In this document: one piece after another, positions 38,669 through 47,277 of the stretch | How the letters are laid out: each line of letters opens with the position of its first letter | Numbering within the stretch: the first letter of the stretch is position 1 | NCBI GenBank assembly: GCA_022826645.1 | Contig: JAJDUM010000003.1 | Location: 61,328-125,327, forward strand | Reading direction: 5' to 3' | DNA length: 64,000 bases | DNA from: Candidatus Poribacteria bacterium | GTDB lineage: Bacteria > Poribacteria > WGA-4E > PCPOR2b | Position numbers and translations under genes: made by a program | The notes under the pieces: generated by a model | What the model was told of the DNA's origin: nothing | The model's database searches: none | Seen by the model: the letters and a program-made list of their open reading frames with translations, nothing else

Positions 38669-39034
38669 CTAGGGACACTGGCTACAACTCGTTACATTTA
38701 CAAATATGGTGTCATCTACGTCATCATAATGCGTCCCGTGACTTGTATGGTCCGGATCCGACTTTTTTTTCGGATGGTCTTGGGAGGGATATGTCATCTT
38801 GATGAGAGTGTATTCATCAGTACTACAAATATCATTCTGGGGGTGAGTAGTAGTAGTATCAACACAGTACTCGGTTACATTAACCGTTTCAACCAGTGAA
38901 GCATGTGCTTCCGCGTTATGTATCCACACGGCTATGGTTGTGACAAGGAAAACCATACCGGTTGTGAAGGTGAGTAAAACAACCCGTTTTCTTGACATCT
39001 TTTTTACCTCCTCTTGGTATGTAGGTTTCATCAT
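38669..39034 (-). CDS. Small single-TM hypothetical protein
   Basis: KRVVLLTFTTGMVFLVTTIAVWI TM; lies downstream of an ECF sigma gene. Confidence 0.5.
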   Translation of the reverse strand: MMKPTYQEEVKKMSRKRVVLLTFTTGMVFLVTTIAVWIHNAEAHASLVETVNVTEYCVDTTTTHPQNDICSTDEYTLIKMTYPSQDHPKKKSDPDHTSHGTHYDDVDDTIFVNVTSCSQCP

Positions 39035-39084
39035 ATTCCTGTTTTGGGAATAGATTGCTTAATAAAAAAACGCTGATAAACTGG

Positions 39085-39720
39085 TTAACTTGCGATTTGT
39101 GCGCTTCGCATCAACTCGTCAATCTTCTTTCTTAGGTGTTCCCGATCCACCTGCAACGAACCAGAAATGATAGCGCAATCAGAGAAGTCCGAGAAGTTCT
39201 TTTTGACCTGCCGCTTCGCCCGTTGTATCCGACCGGAAACGGTCGAGACCGAAAGGTGAAGGCTCCTCGAGATAGCCCGGTAGGTCCACCCTTGCAGATA
39301 GAGTAGGAAGACCTGTTGGGTGTTATCAGGGAGCGCCGCTACCGCCTTGATGAGGCTATCGGAGGTCTCACGCCCATCGACTAGGGAGTCGGGCATCGCT
39401 AAACCATCGGGCACGCCCCCGACATTGGATGCCTGGAGTAATTCAAGCTGCAATCGCCGTTTCCTCAGTGCATCGTGGCAAAGGTTGCAGGTGATACTGT
39501 AGAGCCAACCCATGAACCTATTGGGTGCTTTTAGCGTTCCCAAGTGCTGATAGGCATGGAGAAACGCTTCTTGGACAAGGTCTTCCGCCTCTGACCGATT
39601 ATGGACTTCCGACAATGCTCGGCTTAACAAGCCTATTTGATGCTGTTGCACCAAGCGGTCAAAAGCGGTGTTATCCCCCTGGAGGGTTAAGTTGACTAAC
39701 TTTGCATCGAACGATAACAT
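39085..39720 (-). CDS. ECF RNA polymerase sigma factor
   Basis: HNRSEAEDLVQEAFLHAYQHL...FMGWLYSITCNLCHDALRKRR; LPDNTQQVFLLYLQGWTYRAISRSLHLSVSTVSGRIQRAKRQVK. Confidence 0.92.
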   Translation of the reverse strand: MLSFDAKLVNLTLQGDNTAFDRLVQQHQIGLLSRALSEVHNRSEAEDLVQEAFLHAYQHLGTLKAPNRFMGWLYSITCNLCHDALRKRRLQLELLQASNVGGVPDGLAMPDSLVDGRETSDSLIKAVAALPDNTQQVFLLYLQGWTYRAISRSLHLSVSTVSGRIQRAKRQVKKNFSDFSDCAIISGSLQVDREHLRKKIDELMRSAQIAS

Positions 39721-40003
39721 TGAAATCCCCTCCTTTCGATTCGTTCACCCTAATAGACGTAGAAATTGAAGATATTCAACATATTTTTTTTAGATTTATT
39801 TCATTTTTCGCTCATGTTAATTAAGAAATCGTGCAACAGAAACCGCGTCTTTGGCAGATTGAGTGCAGCAAAATCCCGATATTATTAGGGCAAGGGCAGG
39901 GAAACTCAACCCCCACAGGTTTTTGGGCAGGCACAAGACGTTTGATGAATTCCGTAGGGGCAACCCTTGTGGTTGCGCTTCCTATAGGCTTCTTTTTTTC
40001 TTT

Positions 40004-41902
40004 TTATATGTGAGAAGTGTGCGGTACTGTTTCAATCAGATGTGCGTCGGGCAAGCCTGCCCGAACCTCTGGGTCATTGCTGGTCACAATGACCTGATGT
40101 TCTTCGGCGAGCTGCTGAATGAAGTCGATCATCGCACCGCGTCGATCTGGATCGAGGTGGAGGGTTGGGTCATCGAAGACAAAGAAACCGAGAGTACCCA
40201 GCGCTTCAGAAAGCGCGGCTTTGAAGCAGAGGTAGAGCATCATCTTCTCGCTGCCGCTGAGGAGCATCAGGTTGCGCTCGACGCCTTCGACATTGAGGGA
40301 CGGGAGTAGGTGCTGGCTTTTGAGATCAATCTGAGAGAATCGGGTGAGGTCCATCCGTTCCAACCAACGCTGGATTTCTTTCTCGGCAGGCTGGAGGATA
40401 GTTTGTTGGAGGGAGGCAATTGTCTTGTCAACGCCATCACAGGCGAGTTCAAAGCTGAGGCGGGTGCGTAGAACCTGATTCGCTTGGTATTGAACCCGTT
40501 GTAGTTCTTCAAGTTTATGGGAGATAACCGCTTCTTCCCTATTGAGTCTGTCAAGTTGACGGCGCAGGCTGTCGATTCGGTATTTGAGCTGGCGTCGTTG
40601 CTCCGCGATCTGTGCGGGATCGGCAGATGCATCGGATCTTGGACTGATTTGCGGCGGTGTTGCCGGCTGTAGCGCGCCCAACCGACTGACGATCTCATCA
40701 AACTCACGTTGGAGTTTGGCAAGCTGCTTTTCGGTCCGTTCAAGCTGCTCGACCTTACCTTGCATCAGTTGATGTCGCTGCTTGAGTCCGCGCAGGGCGT
40801 TGATGTTCGCAGTCTGTTCGTCGAGGGTTTTTTGTTGCGCTTCAAGTTCTCGTCGGCTCGCAGCTTTCGCCGCCTCTTTCTCAGCAAGTATACCCTCAAT
40901 GATCTTTTGTTGGACAGGCTGATGGCAGGTTGGGCAGTGACCGTGATCACTGTCGATTAGTTGGCGCAGGGTTTCGCATTCTGTCGCAAGGGTGTGGACT
41001 TGACTGTTCAGACTGCCGATCCGTTGGATGAGTTCATCCCGCCCCTTTTCCAGTCCGCCCGCGCTCGCGGTTGCTGCCTCAATCTCCTTGATGGAGGTCC
41101 GCAGGTGATCCACATCGGTGAAGCCGCTCAGAACTGTGGCGCGTTCCTGGATCAGTCCGTCAATCTCCTTTTGGAACCGCTCTTGTGCCTGGGTCAATTC
41201 GGTGACAAGCGCTGCGTCCCCGCTTTGGCTTCCTTTACCGGTAAGCAGTTCGTACTGACCTTCCAATTTCTTCAACTCTGCCCCGGTCCGTTCAATCTCT
41301 TCACGATGGTTCTTGACAGTCGTCACCCTCATGCTGCGCTGATGCTCCTGTATCCGCTTCTCCTCTCGCCTGGCAATACGCCGTCCTTCAAGGAAACGTT
41401 GACGCACCTCCATCAACCGATCGATGCCGAGCAGCGCGTGTAGTACATCGCGCCGATCTGCGGGCTGCCGTGCGAGGAACTCAAAAATTTCGCCTTCCCG
41501 TAGGAACGTCGCCGCAGCAAGCTGGTGGTAACTGAAATGGAACTTTTGCCGTAGATCTTCGTCCGCCGAGCGTTTGCCGGTAAAGAGGATACGCCATTTT
41601 TCATTATCTTCTTTCTGGCGGAGTTGGACCTCCCCCTGTGTCGAGCGGAATAGTTGATAGCTATGTTCTCCATTGCGAAAATTGAGCCCGGCGGTGCCAC
41701 TGGTCGCGCCCGATTGCGCCATTGCAGGCAAACCCACCTTCGGGACGATCGGCTTGCCTGTCAGCGCGAAGAAAATGGCATTGACAAGCGTGCTTTTGCC
41801 ACTGAAATTGGGACCGAAGATGAGATTCACCCCGTCGCTCAGGTCAAAGTCTCTGCGATCAAAACAGCCGAAAGATTTGAGGATGATCCGTTCAAGTCGC
41901 AT
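40004..41902 (-). CDS. Rad50/SbcC-like AAA ATPase with CxxC zinc hook
   Basis: RIILKSFGCFDRRDFDLSDGVNLIFGPNFSGKSTLVNAIFFALTG; coiled coil; HGHCPTCHQPV; LLSGSEKMMLYLCFKAALSEAL...FFVFDDPTLHLDPDRR. Confidence 0.9.
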   Translation of the reverse strand: MRLERIILKSFGCFDRRDFDLSDGVNLIFGPNFSGKSTLVNAIFFALTGKPIVPKVGLPAMAQSGATSGTAGLNFRNGEHSYQLFRSTQGEVQLRQKEDNEKWRILFTGKRSADEDLRQKFHFSYHQLAAATFLREGEIFEFLARQPADRRDVLHALLGIDRLMEVRQRFLEGRRIARREEKRIQEHQRSMRVTTVKNHREEIERTGAELKKLEGQYELLTGKGSQSGDAALVTELTQAQERFQKEIDGLIQERATVLSGFTDVDHLRTSIKEIEAATASAGGLEKGRDELIQRIGSLNSQVHTLATECETLRQLIDSDHGHCPTCHQPVQQKIIEGILAEKEAAKAASRRELEAQQKTLDEQTANINALRGLKQRHQLMQGKVEQLERTEKQLAKLQREFDEIVSRLGALQPATPPQISPRSDASADPAQIAEQRRQLKYRIDSLRRQLDRLNREEAVISHKLEELQRVQYQANQVLRTRLSFELACDGVDKTIASLQQTILQPAEKEIQRWLERMDLTRFSQIDLKSQHLLPSLNVEGVERNLMLLSGSEKMMLYLCFKAALSEALGTLGFFVFDDPTLHLDPDRRGAMIDFIQQLAEEHQVIVTSNDPEVRAGLPDAHLIETVPHTSHI

Positions 41903-41905
41903 ACG

Positions 41906-42115
41906 TCAATCTCCCGAACTGTCATTGATCATATCGTAGAGCATTTGGACGGTGACTTTATCGACCCCGTGTTCAAGTGCAAATCGAAATGCCTGAACAA
42001 CAGCGGCAACGTCGGCTGCTCCGAGGGCTGGGTGATATTTGCGCTCAGATTTGATCAGTTTTTCGACTTCCCGCTCATAGATTTCACCTAACTCGTTCTC
42101 AAGTGTGGAGGACAT
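41906..42115 (-). CDS. Small hypothetical protein upstream of the Rad50-like gene
   Basis: 69-aa ORF separated by 3 nt from the Rad50-like start. Confidence 0.55.
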   Translation of the reverse strand: MSSTLENELGEIYEREVEKLIKSERKYHPALGAADVAAVVQAFRFALEHGVDKVTVQMLYDMINDSSGD

Positions 42116-42287
42116 CTGTTCGATTTGGCTCCTTGAGGCTTTCTGTTAGCGTTGGTATGCCGGTTTGATTCAAGGGGAGGGCGAATACTTGTAGCACTGC
42201 TTTGGTTCTATAGGACTTAGGCGCTTTCAGCAGGGAACAACGGTAACTGTTCCCCACCGGTCGCTGACTGGAGTACCTATGTAACTC

Positions 42288-43298
42288 TTACACATTAATC
42301 TGATCCAAAATCTCTGCAATCTGAATAGCGTTCAGTGCGGCACCTTTACGGAGATTGTCTGCAACGACCCACAAGTTTAAGCCGTTGTCAATCGAGTCAT
42401 CCTCGCGGATGCGTCCGACATAGACATCATCCTGTCCTGCAGCATTGATAGCAAGCGGATAGGACCGGCTTTTCGGATCGTCGATAACGGTCACACCACG
42501 GGCTTGAGAAAGGATCCGACGCGCTTCATCAGCGGTAAGTTTTCTGTCTGTTTGAATGTTAACGGATTCAGAATGGGCAAAGAATACTGGCACTCGAACG
42601 GTTGTCGCTGAGACGCCAATGGTATCGTCTTCGAGGATCTTGTGTGTTTCCTTTACCATCTTCATCTCTTCTTCGCTGTAACCGTTATCGGCAAAGGGCC
42701 AATCGAAGGCAACGTTAAACGCCATTTGATGTGGAAACTGATCGCATGTAATTGGACGTCCTTCCAATGCAGCAGTTGTCTGATCAACCAACTCAATGAC
42801 AGCAGAACCGCTTTTTCCCGAAACGCTTTGATAGGTCGAAACAACGATACGTTTAATCCCTACTTCGTCGTAGAGTGGTTTGAGTGCCATCAGCATTTGG
42901 ATGGTTGAACAGTTTGGATTGGCGATTAAGCCTTGATGGCGCATTGCTGCTTGCATATTTACTTCGGGGATAACTAACGGCGTATCTGCGTCCATCCGAA
43001 ACGCACTGGTGTTATCAATGACGAGACACTCTTTTTCGATCGCAGTCGGTATAAACTCGCGACTGACGGATGCACCCGCTGACGAAAACACCAAATCGAC
43101 ATCATCAAATGAATCGTGCGTTAGCTCCTCGATTACGATGGGTTGATCTTTGAATGTTAAAATCTCACCGGCAGAACGATGGGAAGCGAGTAACTTGAGT
43201 GAAGCGATGGGGAAAGCGCGTTCTTCCAGAATCTGCCGCATGGTCGTGCCAACCGCTCCTGTTGCCCCAACGATGGCGACACGATAACTCCTATCCAT
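42288..43298 (-). CDS. asd: Aspartate-semialdehyde dehydrogenase
   Basis: YRVAIVGATGAVGTTMRQILEER; LIANPNCSTIQMLMALKPL; start set to MDRSYRVA instead of the track start at 43463. Confidence 0.95.
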   Translation of the reverse strand: MDRSYRVAIVGATGAVGTTMRQILEERAFPIASLKLLASHRSAGEILTFKDQPIVIEELTHDSFDDVDLVFSSAGASVSREFIPTAIEKECLVIDNTSAFRMDADTPLVIPEVNMQAAMRHQGLIANPNCSTIQMLMALKPLYDEVGIKRIVVSTYQSVSGKSGSAVIELVDQTTAALEGRPITCDQFPHQMAFNVAFDWPFADNGYSEEEMKMVKETHKILEDDTIGVSATTVRVPVFFAHSESVNIQTDRKLTADEARRILSQARGVTVIDDPKSRSYPLAINAAGQDDVYVGRIREDDSIDNGLNLWVVADNLRKGAALNAIQIAEILDQINV

Positions 43299-43566
43299 CT
43301 TATAAACCTCTTGAAAATTAGATTTCGCAAGTCCTATTTGGCTAAACTTTTGATGGGATATTCTACCACACTTGGAGAGGTATTCGCAAGCGTAGAAATT
43401 TGTCATGCGAATTCCTATAATAAGGGAGTATCGACATTTTGATGATACCAAATCGGTAAGCACGGCAGAAAAACGGCTATACTAAGCGGGTTAGCTGGAT
43501 CGAATACGGATCTCCGTCCCTTATATCCTAAACCACCGAGAATAATCCTCCGTTTTCGGCACTCCC

Positions 43567-43681
43567 GTAGATTTTAGACTCACTTAGCCATTTCGAATTA
43601 AAGGCAACCCCCTAAATCCCCCTTGTCAGGGGGACTTGATACGCAACCCCCTAAATCCCCCTTGTCAGGGAGACTTGATGC
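43567..43681. repeat. Dispersed repeat with two 39-nt tandem copies
   Basis: GCAACCCCCTAAATCCCCCTTGTCAGGGGGACTTGATAC at 43604 and 43643 (period 39), preceded by GTAGATTTTAGACTCACTTA. Confidence 0.8.
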
Positions 43682-43815
43682 GTAACTTCCTAATTGACCA
43701 TAGATGATTTTTATCGCTAATTGTGGATTGACGATTTCGGCAAGCTGTAGTAAACTAAGGGTGATATTGGTTACCTCGAAAATTGATACGACTGGGAAGG
43801 AGACCTCCGCGGTCC

Positions 43816-44541
43816 ATGGAAAACATCGAAAACCAACTGGACAGATTAGAGCAGGACGGCTTCATACTAATAGAGGGAGCATTATCTCCGGAAGAGACGG
43901 AACATATTCGACAGCGCATCAACCATGCCCGTGAGATGGGCTGGGAGGAAGGGCTTAACGCGGTAGGAAATATGTGGTTTGACACGCTGTTAGACCGAGA
44001 ACCGGAAACGTATGCCCCATTGATAGGACATCCAAATGTCCGACCATACCTCGAAGGAATGATGGGGAAACAGTGTCAACTGCGGAGTTTGCGTGCACAC
44101 ATCAATCCGGGACCGTACCTTCAGGAATGGCACCTCGATTTCTACGGCTACTGGCAGGAGAAACGGGCGGCGGAAAAGCATCGCTTCGCGGTGTCTCCGA
44201 TTGGGCTCAACGCCACCTACTATTTTCAGGACAATGACCCCGGTTCGGGGTATTTGAAGTATGTCAAGGGGGGACATCTTGTCGAGCCACCTCACCTATA
44301 TCCCTTGGACCGTCCCAAGTTTGAGGCGTGGTGCGAGGCACAAGAGCACGTTGTGCTCCACCCCAAAGCGGGCGACTGCGTGGTATTTATCAACCATATT
44401 CCCCACCAAGGCGCGAAAGAACGGGACGATATGGAGCGGAGTAACGTGGTGTGCCACTATCAGGTGACACCGATGTATGATGGGATTTGGCACGTCTCAC
44501 GTCCGCGCGGATATGCGGGAACCTTCCCGTTCGCAAATTAA
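43816..44541 (+). CDS. Phytanoyl-CoA dioxygenase (PhyH) family protein
   Basis: DGFILIEGALSPEETEHIRQRI; EWHLDFYGYW; PKAGDCVVFINHIPHQGAKERD. Confidence 0.88.
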   Translation: MENIENQLDRLEQDGFILIEGALSPEETEHIRQRINHAREMGWEEGLNAVGNMWFDTLLDREPETYAPLIGHPNVRPYLEGMMGKQCQLRSLRAHINPGPYLQEWHLDFYGYWQEKRAAEKHRFAVSPIGLNATYYFQDNDPGSGYLKYVKGGHLVEPPHLYPLDRPKFEAWCEAQEHVVLHPKAGDCVVFINHIPHQGAKERDDMERSNVVCHYQVTPMYDGIWHVSRPRGYAGTFPFAN

Positions 44542-44675
44542 GCCCACGATTCTCTTTTCGATTCACCCTATCTGCACGTAAGAACCTGAATAGCGGAAAG
44601 CGAAGCACTGAAAGTTCAAACAATTTCCATCCTCCTTTCCTCTCCTTCCACCCTCCATTCACTTCTGAAAGTAGT

Positions 44676-45419
44676 ATGCTTACTAAGGAAATGGTTGTTA
44701 ATCTCCCGTCGCTGCCGGGCGTGTATTTTTTTCTTAGCAGGTCCGGGGAGATTCTCTACATCGGCAAGGCAAAATCCCTCAAGAAACGGGTTCGGTCCTA
44801 CCTATATAACTCCAAGCAGAACCGTTGGGGCAAGATTAAACGGTTGGTGCAGCACGCCACACAGGTTGAGTATCAGGTTTGTGCTTCGGAGTTAGAGGCA
44901 TTACTGCTGGAATCCCGGCTGATCAAACATCACCAACCCCCGTACAATACCAGTCTGAAATCTGTCCGGAGATCTCCATTCATTAAGATCTCTACCAACG
45001 AGGATTTCCCTAAGGTAACGATCGTTTTCAAGGAGGAAGCTGATAAAGCCCGATATTTTGGGCCATACTCAAGTCTGAGATGGACAAGGGAGGTTATTGA
45101 AGTCTTACATCGGATTTTCCCGATTCGGACCTGCGACGGAACAATCACCCCACTGCCAGATTTTAAGCCGTGCTTCAGCTACCACTTAAAGCGTTGTCAA
45201 GCCCCTTGCGCGGCGAAGGTCGACCGTAAAGCGTATCGTGCAATGATTAGAGATGTGATTCGGATACTGGATGGGAGATATAAAGCGGTCATTAAGAAAC
45301 TGACCATAGAACGAAACCAAGAGGCGATCGCTCTACGCTTTGAGCGTGCGGCAGCTTTGCAGAAACGCATTGAGCAGATCGAGCGGGTGTTTATCTACCT
45401 TGATGTCCATCGTCGGTGA
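44676..45419 (+). CDS. GIY-YIG nuclease, UvrC N-terminal/Cho-like
   Basis: LPSLPGVYFFLSRSGEILYIGKAKSLKKRVRSYL...ELEALLLESRLIKHHQPPYN; ends after the UVR-like segment. Confidence 0.88.
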   Translation: MLTKEMVVNLPSLPGVYFFLSRSGEILYIGKAKSLKKRVRSYLYNSKQNRWGKIKRLVQHATQVEYQVCASELEALLLESRLIKHHQPPYNTSLKSVRRSPFIKISTNEDFPKVTIVFKEEADKARYFGPYSSLRWTREVIEVLHRIFPIRTCDGTITPLPDFKPCFSYHLKRCQAPCAAKVDRKAYRAMIRDVIRILDGRYKAVIKKLTIERNQEAIALRFERAAALQKRIEQIERVFIYLDVHRR

Positions 45420-45584
45420 GGTGTAAGATTCGGTTTATCGGGAGAGATAGGAATTGCGTGGGAGGGATTTTTGGGGTGTAGACGGTGGCATCAATCGATG
45501 CATCGAGCACAACCTTGCGAAGGTTGAACACCTCCACAAGGTTTGCCTGCCTGTAAAATCGAAGTTTGTGAACCCAGAAGTCGT

Positions 45585-46823
45585 TTATAATTCTCCGGTA
45601 CGTAGTTTCTGAATATAGTTCTCGTTAATATTGTTCGATGGATGGCGGAGTGTGCGGTGAGGTTCCGGGAAGTCCTTGAGCAGTTTCTGGTATTCTTCTA
45701 TCGCCTCGTCCGTCCTGTCCGCTGTTTCATAGATATTGCCAATCCAATATTGTGCCTGCCGCCGCGTATCGTAATCATAGGTTGGATTATCGGCGACCTT
45801 GCGATACGCATTAATTGCCCCATCAGTATCGTCCTTTGCATAATAAATCTGTCCAACATAGAACTGCATATTGGAGGTATTCGCATTGCGCGGATATTTC
45901 TCTATCGCCCCCTCCAGTTGGATAATTGCTTCATCATACTTTTTCAACTTTTCATACGCCCAACCGATGTTAAAGTGTGCATCTTGCGCCATTGTAGTAT
46001 CAGGGAATTTGTCAATCACCTGTTGATAGCTGTCAATCGCCTCATCATACTTGGTTTCTGCGAAATAGGTTTGACCGATACCGAACTGTGCAAGTGGGGC
46101 GAGTTGCTCATGTCCCGAATCGACGACATTCTGAAATTCAACCCGTGCATCCTCATAGGCTTGCTTCTCGGTAAAGATTACCCCTGTGTAATACACGATG
46201 CTGTGGATGAGTTCATTACCTATGAAGTCTTCCCGTAACGCACCCAACGCCTCAAGCGCGGCTGCCCATTTCTCTTTCCCATAGAGACACATCGCCCTAT
46301 TGAAACGCGATTCGTCGGCAAGCACACTGCCCGGATAATCTTCAATGAGCCGATTGAACATCGCCGATGCCCGGTCGTAGTCCACGTCTGCACTTTCAAC
46401 GCTGTCCGTTTTTTTCGTTTCTTCTGCCCTTCGATAGTACGCGATGGCGATAGTGTATAGAGAATCATCCGTCCATTCGCTGTCAGGGTATGCATTAATG
46501 AGTCGCCGAAATAGGGCGAAAGCCTCCTCATCCGTTCGTCCAAGCCGCGATGCCAGCTGATAGATAGCATCATCCGCCCAGCGACTGTCAGGGTATTTCT
46601 CGAATACGTGTCGGTATAAAGCCCTGACCTGGCTTACACGCTTCTGATCTTCATCCTCAAGCGTTACGGGAGGCGTGTCTGCTTTCTGAGCCTTTGCCCA
46701 CGCGGCGTCCGCGTTTGTGTAGTAGGCGGCTAGGTTGTTTGTTGAATTTGACGCCCTACCAACCAAAAAGCCGATTACCAAGGCTACGACAACGATAATC
46801 TCTACAATGATGAATTTTTTCAT
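45585..46823 (-). CDS. TPR protein with N-terminal TM (YbgF/BamD-like repeats)
   Basis: Multiple units such as YDEAIDSYQQVIDKFPDTTMAQDAHFNIGWAYEKLKKYDEAI. Confidence 0.88.
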   Translation of the reverse strand: MKKFIIVEIIVVVALVIGFLVGRASNSTNNLAAYYTNADAAWAKAQKADTPPVTLEDEDQKRVSQVRALYRHVFEKYPDSRWADDAIYQLASRLGRTDEEAFALFRRLINAYPDSEWTDDSLYTIAIAYYRRAEETKKTDSVESADVDYDRASAMFNRLIEDYPGSVLADESRFNRAMCLYGKEKWAAALEALGALREDFIGNELIHSIVYYTGVIFTEKQAYEDARVEFQNVVDSGHEQLAPLAQFGIGQTYFAETKYDEAIDSYQQVIDKFPDTTMAQDAHFNIGWAYEKLKKYDEAIIQLEGAIEKYPRNANTSNMQFYVGQIYYAKDDTDGAINAYRKVADNPTYDYDTRRQAQYWIGNIYETADRTDEAIEEYQKLLKDFPEPHRTLRHPSNNINENYIQKLRTGEL

Positions 46824-47277
46824 TTTTCAAACTCCTGTTGGTGTGGTTTGCCCCTGCTGATGTGTTTTTGTTAAAAAAGCGTGAGCGCATTTTATCATCT
46901 TTGCTTGAAGGTGTCAAGCGCCGATTGATATTGATTCCTCAGGTCCGTGGAACTGCGCTTGTACAGCACTGAACGGAACACACTATCCAAGCGGTTGATT
47001 GTTCCCTCAAGACCATCAGCAACCGGAGAATTAAATTGATATGCCGCTTAGAATTGTGATAAGATGCTTAATAGTGTACACACAGGGGAAAACGGTTTGT
47101 TCCAATTTTGGCGGCAGTAGCTTTTACCTTGAAAATGCGTGATGCGGCCAGAGTGGATAAGTTTGCCCTTGATTTTTCAGCGCCAATGGTGCTAAGGTTG
47201 TGCCTGATAATAGCAGAGAAATCTCCCAAGAACTCAAAATCTATGATAGGTTGGTTTACAATTTCGGAGGATAACAT

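Noticed and set aside
40004-41902. Chromosomal SMC protein
   Set aside because: Length, CxxC zinc hook and N-terminal sequence fit Rad50/SbcC better than SMC with a hinge.
43298-43463. N-terminal extension of asd in the ORF track
   Set aside because: The NAD(P)-binding motif begins at MDRSYRVAIVGATG; the upstream part crosses a repeat end and looks non-coding.
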